Positions 30,969-43,700 of a stretch of DNA of 64,000 nt are shown piece after piece. Source of the stretch: Syngnathus acus (lineage: Eukaryota > Chordata > Actinopteri > Syngnathiformes > Syngnathidae); assembly GCF_901709675.1 (NCBI RefSeq), contig NC_051092.1, positions 5,212,491 to 5,276,490 on the forward strand, read 5' to 3'. Position 1 is the first letter of the stretch. Every line of letters begins with the position of its first letter. The notes beneath the pieces are model-generated. The model had not been told where the DNA came from. It did not search any database and saw nothing but the letters and a program-made list of their open reading frames with translations. Both the position numbers and the translations under genes were made by a program.

Positions 30969-31140
30969 AAATATATCTGTTGATATGCTAAGACTGCATT
31001 GGTTGTTGTTTTTTCCAGACATAAGCATTAAGGTGGATGCTTTTTCTTTTGTTTTTGTATATCTGTTGATATGCTAATATTGCATTGGTAATTTTTTTCC
31101 AGACATAAGCATTAAGGTGGATGCTTTTTTCTTTTTTTCT
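30969..31140 (+). repeat. Two-unit tandem duplication, about 88 bp period
   Basis: TATATCTGTTGATATGCTAA begins both units (about 30971 and 31059); both contain CCAGACATAAGCATTAAGGT and GGATGCTTTTTCTTT. The units differ by a few substitutions and a small length change in the T-run. Confidence 0.85.
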
Positions 31141-31570
31141 CCAGCAAAACATCCATGCTTACATACACATGTATTTTATTCACAAATAACGATGTTACTA
31201 AAAGATGAGTAAGTCCATTAACACAAAAGATTGATAATGCATTCAATTTATGAGAATGTTCAGTTCTTACTGTAAGTTGTTCTTTCTTGTTTAAGTTTAC
31301 AGGCACTCTTGTATTGCATGACTGCACATGCACATACAATTATTACATTGCACGCTTCAACACACACACACTTGGAATTAATTCAGTCCATGCGTGAATT
31401 CATGTCACACATCACAAGCCTCATCCTGGACACACATGCATCATATGCACACAAGCACTCATCCATGCACAATCAGAGGAAATGTACTGTGTTTAATCTT
31501 CAGATAAAGAGCATTGCAGACATTTCTGACATAAATGTAAATCTTACAAAAAAATATTGCCGTTACATAT

Positions 31571-31757
<187 letters not shown>

Positions 31758-33343
31758 AACTACTAGAATGTGACACCATTGTTTAAATAATGGTGGACAT
31801 TCTGGCATACCCCTCTATGAGTTGTCTATGAGTTGTCACGTTATTGTGGTGGAGGGGTCTGCGTGTCCCATTGGCTAAATTGTCTATTGCGTTTTTGTAT
31901 ATTTGGTGTATATATATATAAATATAAATATATATACATGAACCATCAGTCATGTGTTGTCTAAAGAGTGTGTTAAAATGTTGAGCTGATCTTTTCTGTG
32001 TTTAATGAACCAGAGTGTGTTGCTAGTATATTTAGCATTTTTTCTGTTCACACATTTCTAATGAACATCTGTTCCAATCTCCTCAGTTGTAACTCGCAAA
32101 GACAGAATACTTTTTATGGTTAAAAAAAAAAAAGTGGACTTCAAACTTCAAAGTCAAAATCTTCTCTAATTTGAAAAAGATCCTTTTTTGCCACTGAGGT
32201 TAACAACTAAAATATCTTGACTCACAATGATGGTAATGAAAGTCATGTTGTTGCATCTCACAGATCTGTTTTTAACTTAAACTATCAGTAAGATTTATTA
32301 AATTCAAAAATCTTGATTTTTAAAATTCTAAATTCTAAAAGCCCTTAAGGATCGGAGTTGTTGACCCCTGGTCTATAGCTTTGTCAAATGTCAATTTAGA
32401 GCAGACATTTAGGAGCTTTTTTTCCTCACTTTGGATGGATAAATTCCAAGCGTGGTGACTGCCTCTGTTGTTCGATAAAATAATAGGTTAAGAGTACAGT
32501 CATGTTTCTTCTAGTTTGTTTTACAAAAAAATGATACTGTTGAACCACAATTCAAAGACAATGTATGATTTTCAGTGGGTAATTTTCAAAATGATTTTTA
32601 TTTATTATTACTTTTGAAAGATCAGAAGTTATTCATGTGACTAATGTGGGTTTTTCTTAATCAAAAGCTCGGTCCCATCAATTTTGTCCTCATGTATCTC
32701 CATTAAGCAAATGAATGCAGCATCCGACTGGGAACCCGCCGCTGTGCCACATCTAATATGGCGTCGACGTTCACCTACAATTCCGAACACAACTTACATG
32801 ACAGTAGTGCGCTTGGTTGAGAGTCTGCGATTGTGAACTGACTTCAGAGTAGACTTCAGTAAAGCAATGTGTTACGTACGTTACGTTAAATTTATGTCCA
32901 ACAGATATTAGAATTAAATTGGTACCTTGCCCTAGAGTGTAAATATAACCTTATTAGATCTGAAAAGGGGAACGCGGTAACAGTCGGTTCGAGACTCGGA
33001 ACGAATATTTCTCCAATCTTTTTCCTGCGGACTCACAACAACACCGGACACCCCAAGGATGGTCGTGACACACTTTAAGATTTATAGCGAACAACAGCAA
33101 TTTCCCAGGTTTGACCACTTAGGACAAAGGTTATGTGTGTAATTGGCCCAAAGGTTTGAGGATGTATGTCATTTAGGAAAGCGGCAACGAACACGTTTTG
33201 TTAATTCTATACTTTCAAGTCGTTTCTTCTGACGTATGTCAATGTGACACATCCTTATATCTGACTGGATCAAATGAGTGGAGTTGGGAAAAAATATTCG
33301 CCTGTCTTGATCGGTTTCTGTTAATATACATTTTTCCTACTAG

Positions 33344-35561
33344 GTATGTGTGAGGCAGTAGAGAAGGATCTGTATGCTGTTCTCGGAGCCAGCCCTTCAG
33401 ATTCAGTCCAGCAGCTCAGATACAGATATCAGAAGCTTGCCTTAGAGGTAACTATCTCTGTCTGATTGTCTCTCTGGCTGTCTGTCTGCCTGCCTCTCTC
33501 TCTGTCTTTGTCTCTGTCTGCCTGCCTGTCTGCTATTTTTATTTTTTTCTGGAAAATATCTGTGATGTACTGAAGTCGCGATAAATGAACCGTGATGTAG
33601 TGAAGGATTACTGTACTGACATAGATCTAACCAAACCAGGTGACAAGACCTTTGTCAGATGTGTCAAAGAAGCTTTTAGGAACATTTACCAGTTTTAGAA
33701 CTTTTTAAAACCTTTTTTTTGCATTAAGTTTCCAATGAAGGTAGTTCACACTTCTGTTGCGCATTACATTTCTTTCTTTGGACTGTCTTATTAAATTTGT
33801 TTGTGCGCGCATGTTTGGATGCGTGTGTTCTCCCAATGCTTTTGTGTTTTAACAGTGCCACCCTGATCGTCTTGGAGATGTGTGTGACTCAGAAGCTGAG
33901 TCTGGAAGGAGGAAATTTCTTGAAATTGATGCAGCCTGGAAAATCCTGTGTGAGCACAAGACGAGAAATCAGTATGATGAACAGAGGAGAGGTAATAACC
34001 CCTAATAATCTTTATTATATTAATAATCAACAAACCACTTTTGTCCCCAGTGACCGTGTCACATATCCCTCCGCCTAGCAAAGCGGTGCCGCGCAACAGC
34101 GGTCCACAGCCTTTTTACGAGTGTATAAAAGTGATCAAGTCATCACAAAAATCATGGAAAAAATCCTATATAAGCCGCACCGGACTATAAACCACAGAGT
34201 TCAAAATTTGAGAAAAAAGTCACGGCTTATAGTCCGAAATTTACTGTACTTCCTTCCGTGATGTCATAAACCGAGGGAGGGAGGGAGGGGTGGCGTGGCT
34301 CTATTCCTCATTAAAAGTGGGCATTTTTAAAGGCATTTGTTATTTCATTGTTTTTTCAAAATTAATGGATAAAATAGACAATGCTAACTTTATTCATTTT
34401 CCTCATAAAAAAAAAAATACATCAACTGGACTAGCAAGTGAAAAATTATCCATCTTTGCTTTACCGTCCTTTTAAGGAGAAACTTAATAAAAGAGATAAG
34501 AGTTGACACTTTCCAGGGAGCTGAGCTGAAAGACAGCTGGAGTTATAGTCAACTTTTCCTAGACTTTGCAATCATGATGTTTTGATATTTGACTTACAGT
34601 CCCTTATTTATTGCCATCGTCTTACTCTTGAATATATTACTTAGCAGCAATTATCCTTTACACAGTTCCAACACTAATTAAAGCCTTAGCAAAGTTCAAC
34701 ACTAATTTATCCGTGAGTCTGTCATTATCACTGTCAAAGTGTTCAACGTGATAATGATTTTTACTCACAACTAATCCGTTAAAATGAAGTGTGAACATTT
34801 GTTCAACTGTCTATTCACTCACTCCCACAATTATTAATGACCATTGTCTATCCATCAAGCCATGCATTACATTTCATGAACTTTTATTAATTTAGGGAGA
34901 ATACAAAGGTAATATTTTGGACCCATTATTTTTCCTTTGAATTCTTCGGTTGCTCAGGCCTTTGTGGGGTTCACTAGACATGACCAGAAAAATCCTGCAA
35001 GTAACCACTTGCCATGAGCCAAAGCCTCATTAAGCTAATGAAATTGACAACAGACAGCATATTGTCCACTGGCCATAAAGGTTCCTCAATTGCTGTTACT
35101 CAATTTTTCTTCCTTCAGCTCAAGAACTTCAACAAGCCTGGCCGATTGACTCTATAGTCTCACTGGAGGACATGACATGGGACCATGGTAAGCACACATG
35201 AAGTTAATGTGTAATTTTAATTTGGTCCCCACTTTGATGGTTTCTTTTTCAGACATTAAAACTAAAGTAACGTCACAAGATATGAGCGGGCGGAACCTCT
35301 AAATATTACCAATATCACAATGTTGTTCAACCAAAGCATTTTTCTATTGTATATAATATTTCTATACATATTGTGTACCTTGCAGATGAGTGTGTATACA
35401 CGTACTGCTGCCGCTGTGGTGGACAATTCATCTTTTCAGAAGAAGAGTTGCCATGGAGGCAAGGGAATGATGATGAAAAGAAAAGAAATGAGAGCCAACA
35501 TATGGTTGTATGCTGTGATACATGTTCTCTCAGTATTTATGTCAAACTATCTTTTGTGTAA
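33344..35561 (+). CDS. dnajc24: DnaJ homolog C24 / diphthamide synthesis protein Dph4, complete
   Basis: J-domain co-chaperone and iron/zinc-binding electron-transfer partner in diphthamide synthesis on elongation factor 2. Coding exons 33346-33447, 33856-33991, 35119-35187 and 35386-35561 total 483 nt (160 residues plus TAA); human DNAJC24 has 149. The J domain (about 8-80) opens KDLYAVLGASPSDSVQQLRY and has the essential HPD at residues 36-38 (CHPDRLGD), then FLEIDAAWKIL and YDEQRR. The CSL-type metal-binding domain (about 82-155) has SLEDMTWDHDECVYTYCCRC, GGQF and a second CDTC, giving the four-cysteine CSL site. The ATG lies two bases after an AG (33342-33343), so the first exon is probably non-coding and upstream. 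A candidate AATAAA is at 35771-35776. The frame is intact throughout. Confidence 0.93.
33449..33535 (+). repeat. Imperfect (TCTG/TGCC)n simple repeat in dnajc24 intron 1
   Basis: Runs of TCTG, TGTC and TGCC follow directly after the exon 1 donor (TGTCTGTCTGCCTGCCTCTC). Simple sequence only. Confidence 0.85.
34150..34250. repeat. MITE-family fragment in dnajc24 intron 2
   Basis: TATATAAGCCGCACCGGACT and CACGGCTTATAGTCCGAAAT are the two facing ends of a shortened copy of the family annotated at 16424-16661. Confidence 0.65.
34985..35075. promoter_or_regulatory. Candidate conserved non-coding element in dnajc24 intron 2
   Basis: A balanced-composition, non-repetitive island (GCCATGAGCCAAAGCCTCAT, then TAAGCTAATGAAATTG) in an AT-rich intron. 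Its TAATGAAATT core is homeodomain-like. In human, long-range pax6 enhancers lie in neighbouring genes on this side, so a pax6 regulatory role is possible. This is inference from sequence texture only. Confidence 0.25.
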
Positions 35562-36855
35562 GATAGCGGGTGTATTAGAACTTTGAATATTTCACTTTTT
35601 TGCTTTCTGATGATTGTCATTTTAATTGAGATTCTTCCAAAGACAACACTGTCTGTCGAGCATCATGTCATATCACCATTGTTTGGTCTAAAAATAGATA
35701 GAAGTAACTTTTTTTCTTATTATTATGGAAAAAAGTATTTTTCATAAACACGTCACATATTATTTAATAGAATAAATTATGACTGCATAAATTGTGTCTT
35801 TATAGAAGATCAATCATTAGGTGGGCTCCTCACCGCTGATATCTGCTCTTGCTTGAGGTCGTTCCATTTCATCAAGTTGTCAGTCGTAACACTGAGCTTG
35901 TCATGGGATTTCTTCTGAGCCAAAGTAGTCTAAGGTGATGATGCTTTATACTCTGGAGAACACACCTGTGGGTTTTTTTCAGCAGCAAGAGGGTCATCTA
36001 CATGTCTCAGCTTGCCTACCTGGCATAATACTTTGAAGATGTGATCCTTTCTCCCTAAATTAAACACAAGACAGCTGAAAAATAATTATTGCCTCATAAA
36101 GATTTTCAAATAGATTTTTGTTTCTGGATCAATCATTTCTGTCTGCAAATTGTGAAGAATGAATGGAGATTTGCAATGAGTTAAAATGTTTTCTTACACC
36201 AAAATTTAAGCCTCTAAATTCTATCAAATTAGACATGGCACAAAGTGCACCTATACAAAACAGCATGTCGCTTGTTTTTTTCCCCCAAACTTGATTCTCA
36301 CGCATGCACAGATGATATCTGCAAGTGGCTTAATACAAACGGCTTCTTTGTGTCTCAGATACAAAGGTAAGCAGCATTTTTTAATGCTTGACTATAATAG
36401 TTTTTTTTTTGCTTCTTTAAAGCAACAAGCAAATGTAGAATTAGTTTGATATGGTATCTACAGTGCTTATTCACAGAAAGTATAAAGTCATTTAAAAAAG
36501 ACATGCATTCTGTGACCCAGCAAAATTATATTGTGACCCCACAGGGGTGCCAAATCCCAAATTGAGAAGTGATGCCCTAAATGATAGAGCTATTCTCCTC
36601 TCAGCAGGATTGCGACAGACGTACAAAAGGGATAAAGACTGGTAATGACTCTGCTCTCTCTCTGGTCACTCAACCTGCAAAGGTCACAGCTGACAGAGAG
36701 ACTGAATAATGATCATCTGTCATCATTTATCCCCTTTAATCCATGTGCGTACACTGTCCTCCTCAGATATCTAAAAGAAGAATGCCCATGAAAGTTAAAA
36801 GTTTGACAGAAAAAAGTGTGTGCAAATGAATTTTCTCAACCCTGCACTAATTACA

Positions 36856-36875
36856 CCCCCCCCCCCCCCCCCCCC
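36856..36875. repeat. Poly-C tract
   Basis: About 20 consecutive C residues following TTACA. Prone to sequencing and assembly length error. Confidence 0.97.
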
Positions 36876-37574
36876 ATCACTATCAGCGAAAGTGGTCTGA
36901 AGATTATCGAGACTGGGGGTGGGGGACTTGACAGCTGATGTTTAAATGAAGGGTTTGGTAGAATATTGATGTGACAGAAACAGAGACTCACAGAGTTGTG
37001 CAAAGAAACAAAATCACTTTAAAAAAACACACCACCTGCAATTAGAATTAGAATGCTTTAGATCACTTTTCAAGATTCCCCAACCATCATTTATCAGACA
37101 GCCCTTCCCCATTCCACACTCACAAAACAATTCAATATAGCAATCATAGTGTTGTTTCATTTTACTTTTCACAAAGCTCAGAGAAAGTTGCCTTAGCGGA
37201 AGAACATTGAGGAGTATATTATTATGTACATATATGACTGAAGTCCATACTTGTACCTTAAAATACATTTTGTCCTTTCTGTTTTCAATGTTTTATCCGA
37301 GGAGAAAAAAAGCACATTTTCAACAATGGGAATTGACTTACTTTGCAATTTTACTATTTTCGTCGATACATGTAATGGGCAAAAAATATCACAGTGACCA
37401 TTAATAATAGTATTAAAATAATGTAATATTAATCAGGAAACAACAATTCCTTTATGTATTCAAATATTCTGTACTGTATAAGATTATACTATTTTAATAT
37501 TTGCAGCAGTGAGACCAATTGCAGTTGGATGCAAGGGTTATCACATGAACACACACGTACACACACACTCCCTT

Positions 37575-37690
37575 TCCAAGAAGCTTATTTGTGAAGAAGT
37601 GATACCCCATTGGGCGCTAACTAATTGGCTGTGGCAAGCAGGGCCCAAGAGGGTCTCAGCCCTTGTCAAGTCATTAGTGTGTTGTTAGCT
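37575..37690. promoter_or_regulatory. Candidate conserved non-coding element
   Basis: A non-repetitive, GC-balanced stretch with TAACTAATTGGC (37618-37629), a homeodomain-type core, next to GGGCCCAAGAGGGTCTCAGC. It lies downstream of pax6, where eye and brain enhancers are known in other vertebrates. Conservation has not been tested. Confidence 0.25.
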
Positions 37691-37965
37691 TGTTATTAGG
37701 TTCAAGCTTTTTGTTTTCTTACCTCTTCATCTTAATAAATGACTGGGAAAACAGTCACTGAACCACTCGGCTCTTTATATAAGTAGCTTCAAGTGTGTTT
37801 CTTCTGACCTTATTAGGATCTATTAGAGACCAGGCTGCAAAGAGCATGTGGAGGCAAAATGATATTTCACCTGTTTTGGGTGTGTTTCAGTTTATGTGTG
37901 TGACTATGGAAGAAGTTGGACAGACATTCACAGTTCAGAAGACCAGCTTTTATTTCATAGTACAG

Positions 37966-38395
37966 TCAAACCTCGGTTTTCGACCACAATCCGTTCGAGA
38001 ATTGAATCGGTCGAATTCCGAATCTATTTTTCCCATTACAAATAATGGAAAAAATTTTAATCCCTTCCAAGACTAAAAAAGGAGGAGGTTCACAGCCGAG
38101 TGTGAAGCGGTCGGGATGAGGATCAGCACCTCCAAATCCGAGTCCATGGTCCTCGGTCGGAAAAGGGTGGAATGCCCTCTCCGGATCGGGGATGAGATCC
38201 TGCCCCAAGTGGAGGAGTTCAAGTATCTTGGGGTCTTGTTCACGAGTGAGGGCAGGATGGAGCGCGAGATCGGCAGGCGGATCAGTGCAGCGTCGGCAGT
38301 AATGCGGACTCGGTACCGGTCCGTCGTGGTGAAGAGAGAGCTGAGCCAAAAGGCAAAGCTCTCAATTTACCGGTCGATTTACGGTAAACAAAATC
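37966..38395. mobile_element. DNA-transposon end plus LINE reverse-transcriptase fragment
   Basis: CAGTCAAACCTCGGTTTTCG at 37970 is a mariner/pogo-type terminal sequence. From about 38085 on the plus strand an open frame reads GMRISTSKSESMVLGRKRVE, then CPLRIGDEILPQVEEFKYLG, VLFTSEGRMEREIGRR and VVKRELSQKAKLSIYRSIY. These are typical of the thumb region after the RT catalytic core of a non-LTR retrotransposon very common in fish. It breaks off at both ends, so it is a dead fragment. Confidence 0.75.
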
Positions 38396-38819
38396 CAATA
38401 TGAATATTGGGGGGTGCAAAGATGAAACTTGGGTTTTAGGTTGTAATATCATCAGTCACCACTAGATGGCAGACATGTGTAGTTGCGCGGTCTTATACGG
38501 CCCTATATTACATGAGTAGGCCTAGTACTCTTTTCCAGATTAGAAATGCCCTTCAGTTGATTTTTGTGAAAAAAAAAAGCGCTTTTGTAATTAATTTCAA
38601 TTTCCTGTGCATTTTTTATGCTGTCCTTTTAATTACAGTATGTGGTTATTTTGTTATTTGCTTCATACCCCTTGTTGTTGGGTTAGGAAAGTGGATCTTT
38701 TTTAAATGCACTAAAAACATATAATGTAATGTTTAATTATTAACATTGTATTATTTGTATCAAGAGCAGGTATTTTCTTTATATTTAAAATAGCAATCTT
38801 GTAATAGATGTGGTTAGGA

Positions 38820-38890
38820 AGTGCCTAACTGGGCCCCTAATAGCACTGATAAAAAAAAAAAAAAAAAAGTGGCCCCCTCCAGCATTAAAA
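38820..38890 (+). repeat. Dispersed repeat fragment with A-run
   Basis: GGGCCCCTAATAGCACTGAT, an 18-A run and GTGGCCCCCTCCAGCATTAA. The same block layout occurs at 735-790. Confidence 0.6.
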
Positions 38891-41800
38891 GCCCAATTCA
38901 CACGGCAGGATTATTGGCCCGATTTAGCCCCAAATCGCCCCTCCTGACAATCGTGGGTCAGCCCAACGGCTTTTCTTTTTTATACTTTTTTCTGCTGAAA
39001 TCAACCCAAAAACTGTTGCTTCTTTGTCCACCATGTTTTTTTATTCTAAAGTCACATTCAATCTTGGTTTTGCAAGATTTGCCGTCTGACGTGGAAATAT
39101 AAATATAACAAATATATTCGTAATTTCGTTTTGTACACACCTAGTGTTGACAAAATGACAATAAAGTTCTGTCTAAGTCTAAGTCTAAGTCTATAGATAT
39201 AACAATGAATTTGGATGTGTTGTACAATTTTGATGTGTACACAGTACATTCAAAATTATTATACATGTATTTTTTTTTTCTCATCACATGTGGGGTCAAA
39301 TGACAAATTTTAAAATCGCATCGAGTGTGCCAGCTTCAAGTTGCCCATTCCTGCATGTTAATGCATTGCATCAAGCAGTTATCAACATGAGTTATCCTTC
39401 TGAATGATGAAAATAAACAAACAAACAAAATGTTTGACCGCCTAACAGGGTGATAACCAAATGACCAATCCATCCTAGTTTAGATGCCAAACAGTGAATT
39501 GTAAAGGTCCATGCTCTCCGCCTTGGAGGATTTTCTCAAACAATAGAGGGGTAGGACCGCTCAGCACTTCAATTGCAGAGGTCAGACTGGGCCACGTATC
39601 AAACACATAAGTGGGACGAGGCCACACATCGTATAAGAAGGTTGGCTGGGCCACACACTCGACAAATTCAATTCGGGCCTCGCCCTTCTATTGCCGCCGA
39701 GACAAACAACACACAGCCAGGCAGACTTACATCACCTCTGGCAGCTCGAGTGCTCCTTCTCTTCGTGGCTTTTCTCCTTTTCTTACTTTCTACTGTGGCC
39801 AATCTTCTTACATCACAAAAGAATGGAGGTTCCCTTTTGGCCACAATGCTGTGCTGCAACAGCATGGACAATCCTGTCCCGTTACAAAGCACGACATTCT
39901 CTGCTGCTCAGCTTCAATTAGCTGTGCTCTGATACATCTCAATGCAGCTTCAGTACAATTTAAATATGACTAAAAACATCTCAATTCAACCTCAGTGCTC
40001 TTCAATGCAGCTTCAATACTCAGTCCCTACATTTTAATACGGCTCAGTTCATCTCAAAGAAGCTGGAGTAGATCTAAATAGTGCCTCAGAACGGGCTCTG
40101 AGGGCATTCAGCACAGCAGATTCACTACCTGAAGTCCCCAGTGTGCTGATTGTTTGTCACCACTGTGAACGGCTGACAGACAGAAAGGAGAAAATTCCGA
40201 TAGGTATGCCCAGTCAAGAGTTCAGCTTGACTCATAACGACAGGGGTTAATACTGACTTAACAAACTGAATGGCTGTCAGCACAAGATGATATTGGCTGG
40301 ATCTTGTATTAGCATTTATTTGACACCGTGGTCGGGAGTGTTTACTGTCCTCTCCTGAGCATTGAATACAAGAAAGAAGAACACTTTGGGATAAGCTTTA
40401 AACAACTGGTTTATTCCAAGTGTTTGATTACGTTTTTGTTTTTGCGTGATGTTCCTTTCCAGAATTGTGAATGAACACAAAGCTGTCTATTTGTTCACCA
40501 AAGTTAATGATTCAAAATAAATGGTATTATCAAACAAGGTAAATAGATTAATACGAACTCAACCAAAGATAATTGTTTGGAACGCCCATGTGGACAGCAT
40601 TCTCAGACAGTAGACAGTTTCCTAAACTGTAACGAATGAATTGTGATTAGTACCCACCAAAAAAATAAATCTAGTAAGCAACATCACATCTGTACTTTGA
40701 CCAGTATTTACTGGAAACTTTGTTAGAAATGTATCTTAAAAACATGACCAAAAGAAATGAATACCTTCCTGCCAGCCAATTCTTTTATAAAGTTCCTGGA
40801 TTGCATCTTTTTTGATTTTGCAAGTGGCCAGAATGTTGTGGTCAATTTATGTATACAGTATAGTATTAAATTGCCAGAAAAATGTGTGTGTGTGTGCGTG
40901 CCTGTGTGTGTGTGTGCGCGTGTGTGTGTGTCATGTGTTTGCACCAGCCAGACTCTGCTGATTTGTTTAAAAATATTTTATTTAGACCTGGCTTTATTTA
41001 GAGACACACACACACACAAACATGCACACTTACCCACTGACATGCTCACACACTCTTTCCTCCCACATAATCTCACACACAGTATGTAATCTGCCACAAT
41101 TACACAAAAGACCTCATACAGTGATGGAAAGTTATTAACTAAATGGAGAGATGTCTCATAAAATATTACAACCCCCTCCCCAACATTTAACTTAATTTAC
41201 CTTAGTAGCCCATTGCTACACAATGAAATCACAAAAATCCTTACATACAAAATTATTAACTTTTAATAATGGGAGAGAAATATACTCGTGAAATAGCCGT
41301 GATTCTCTTGTCTAGATTGTGAAATGAACTAGCGTCATGGATCCGTAAATTATTGCCAGTGAGCGCGATTTATCTGCAGGCTACTTTGAAGATGCGTGTG
41401 TTTATGCGCCCACTCTTTAAGAAATCCAATACAAACAATCTAATCCGAATACCATACTGGTGCTAATTGAGACTTGACCAGGTTAACAAGCAATGCACAC
41501 CTAAGTCAATGGGAGAATCTGTGCAGCCAAAATAGTGTGCAACAGTGCAATATGTGCTCAGGAGGTAAAATGACTACATATACAGAAATATGTTTGCATA
41601 TATTGTTTATCAATGAGATGTACAAGCTGCTGTAAGGCTTCTTTGCTGCGAAAGTGTCTCAACAAGGTCCAGGGTCCCATGACAGCACAGGCCTGTTCTC
41701 TGGATGCATGCAAAAGAACAATAGACAACTGTATGAAGAGCACAGTGCGGCCAGATAGAACTGTTGTACCGACTGAGGTTAATCTCAACTGGCTTTAGTG

Positions 41801-42831
41801 AGTAAGAGGCTTTTGCTCTATTGAGCTCAGTTCAAAAGCCACCTCGACAGATAGCTGATGAAGACGTCCACCCCACCCACCCCGATACTTAAAGAACTGT
41901 CATCTGAATAAAAGGCTGTCACGGGATCTCAAATGATCAAATGTCTCCCTAAAACCTCCCCCTGCATGGCCTACATCACCTGAAAACTTAGTATGATTAA
42001 GCATAATTATTAATAATGACCATCAGTGCCCTCGTATCGAAGAGCAAAGGTGAATTATAGACATCATTTGAAGATGAATGCTTTTTACTCACCCATTTTA
42101 GTAGAATGTAGTGGTGAACAATGATGCACTGAAGAGAAAACAAATACCATTAGTTAGACAAGTCAGACTATTGGTAAGAATAGTTACTGAGAATCAAGGA
42201 ATTGATTTGGAGGCTGTGGAGAATGCATTGCAAATATATATCAGCAATGCAGCTTAACAAAAAATTATTCATACCTCATGTATATTGCTTTTAACAATAG
42301 AATACGAGGACCAATCATAATTTATTACTACAAGACAAAATGACATCATTGTTACTTGTTTGGCCCAGGACAGTCATAATAAGTCTTAATAACTGAGTTC
42401 ATAGGCAAAAATGTGTGTAGAATACATGTTTTCACTGCTTGGCATCAACACCAACAGCAAATTTATACACTGTTCAAGGTTAAGGATGGTAAATGGAATA
42501 TATATATTCTGTCTGTGTGCTCGCCCCTCCCCTCCTGTGTGCCCATGATTAGTTTGCTTGTGCTCACCTGCCTCTTGTTACCTGTCGTGTATATAAGTCC
42601 TGTCTGCCCCTCACGACCCTTTGGATTATTGTGTGTGTGTGTTGTTGTTGTCTTGATGTCTTTTGGTACCTGTTGTTTTAATGTCTTCACGTCCCTGTCG
42701 GTTATGTTGTTTTGTTAAGTCATGTGAGTTTGCCGAGTCTGTCTTTGAGATCCTCCAGTAAACCCTGGTCCGAGCTGCATTTGGTCGCCCTGCTCCGTTC
42801 TGATCCGTGACGGGGTAACATTTGTATATAC

Positions 42832-43073
42832 AGTGATCCCTCGCTACTTCGCGTTTCGTTGATCGCGGCTTCACTACATCGCGGATTTTTGATTTTTTTT
42901 CCAAATTAAAAAACGATCTAAAAGTAAAACAAAAACCTTCTAAATTGAGGAAACGTGGCTAACCTTTTCGGACAATACTTCTTGTTGGTGACCGTATTTC
43001 GCGGATTTCACTTATCGCGGGTGGTTTTTGGAACCAATTATCCGCGATAAACGAGGGATTACTGTATATATAA
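42832..43073. mobile_element. Pogo/Tigger-like MITE with TA target duplication
   Basis: Left end CAGTGATCCCTCGCTACTTC and right end TAAACGAGGGATTACTG are inverted repeats flanked by TA on both sides, inside TATATA runs. The interior has further inverted blocks (CATCGCGGATTTTTG, ATTTCGCGGATTTCAC). This matches the terminal consensus of Tigger/pogo-type elements; no transposase is present. Confidence 0.75.
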
Positions 43074-43350
43074 TTTGTTAGAGAGCGAGAGAGAGAGATG
43101 CTCTTCTGCTCTACAATTGACAGGTCAGTAGCTATGAATGTTATACTTGAGTGTGATCCACTGCAGTAAACCATTTGAATTTAACATTTTTAAATAGATA
43201 ACTTGAAAAGTGATGTTAAATGCTGCACAAAACACTTTTGGATATGGCTAATAAAAGTCAAGTTTAACATTATTTTAATTTAGGTGTTAATCCAAGCAGG
43301 TGTGCTGAGTGAAGACCTGCTTGATTGAAATCATCATCATATAATCATCT

Positions 43351-43380
43351 ATAAACTATAGCTTGTCAGCTATAGTTTAT
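43351..43380. repeat. Perfect 13-bp palindrome with 4-nt loop
   Basis: ATAAACTATAGCT and AGCTATAGTTTAT flank TGTC. Short AT-rich inverted repeat, no further context. Confidence 0.9.
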
Positions 43381-43539
43381 TTTCTATCAATAGGTTTGTG
43401 GGATAGTCACAACGCCATTTTATTGAGTCTGATATGCACAGATGTTGGCAAGAAAATAGCCCTTTGAGGTAGGATACATGTGTCATTGTGAATAAAACTA
43501 ATCTAATTCCCATCTGCTCTATTTGGTTTCATTTCATCA

Positions 43540-43700
43540 ATTTGGCTTCATCTCGCAGATCATTCAGTGGCTTTCCTTCTCTATTTGCCCGCAAAAAGGC
43601 AAGATGCCTTCCTGTCACGAATCCATCCTGTGACGATTAACATGCAAATGTTTTAATTAGAATGTAGATTGTCAACATAACCATCATATTTAATCAAAAT
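43540..43700. promoter_or_regulatory. Candidate enhancer with octamer and homeodomain sites
   Basis: Non-repetitive island containing the POU octamer ATGCAAAT (43642-43649) five bases from TAATTAG (43654-43660), preceded by CTGTCACGAATCCATCCTGT. This close pairing is common in neural enhancers. It lies about 2.4 kb beyond the pax6 stop. Function is inferred. Confidence 0.3.

Noticed and set aside
39573-39973. Overlapping frames of about 120 codons
   Set aside because: Two overlapping frames with low-complexity composition, no homology recognised, no splice context.
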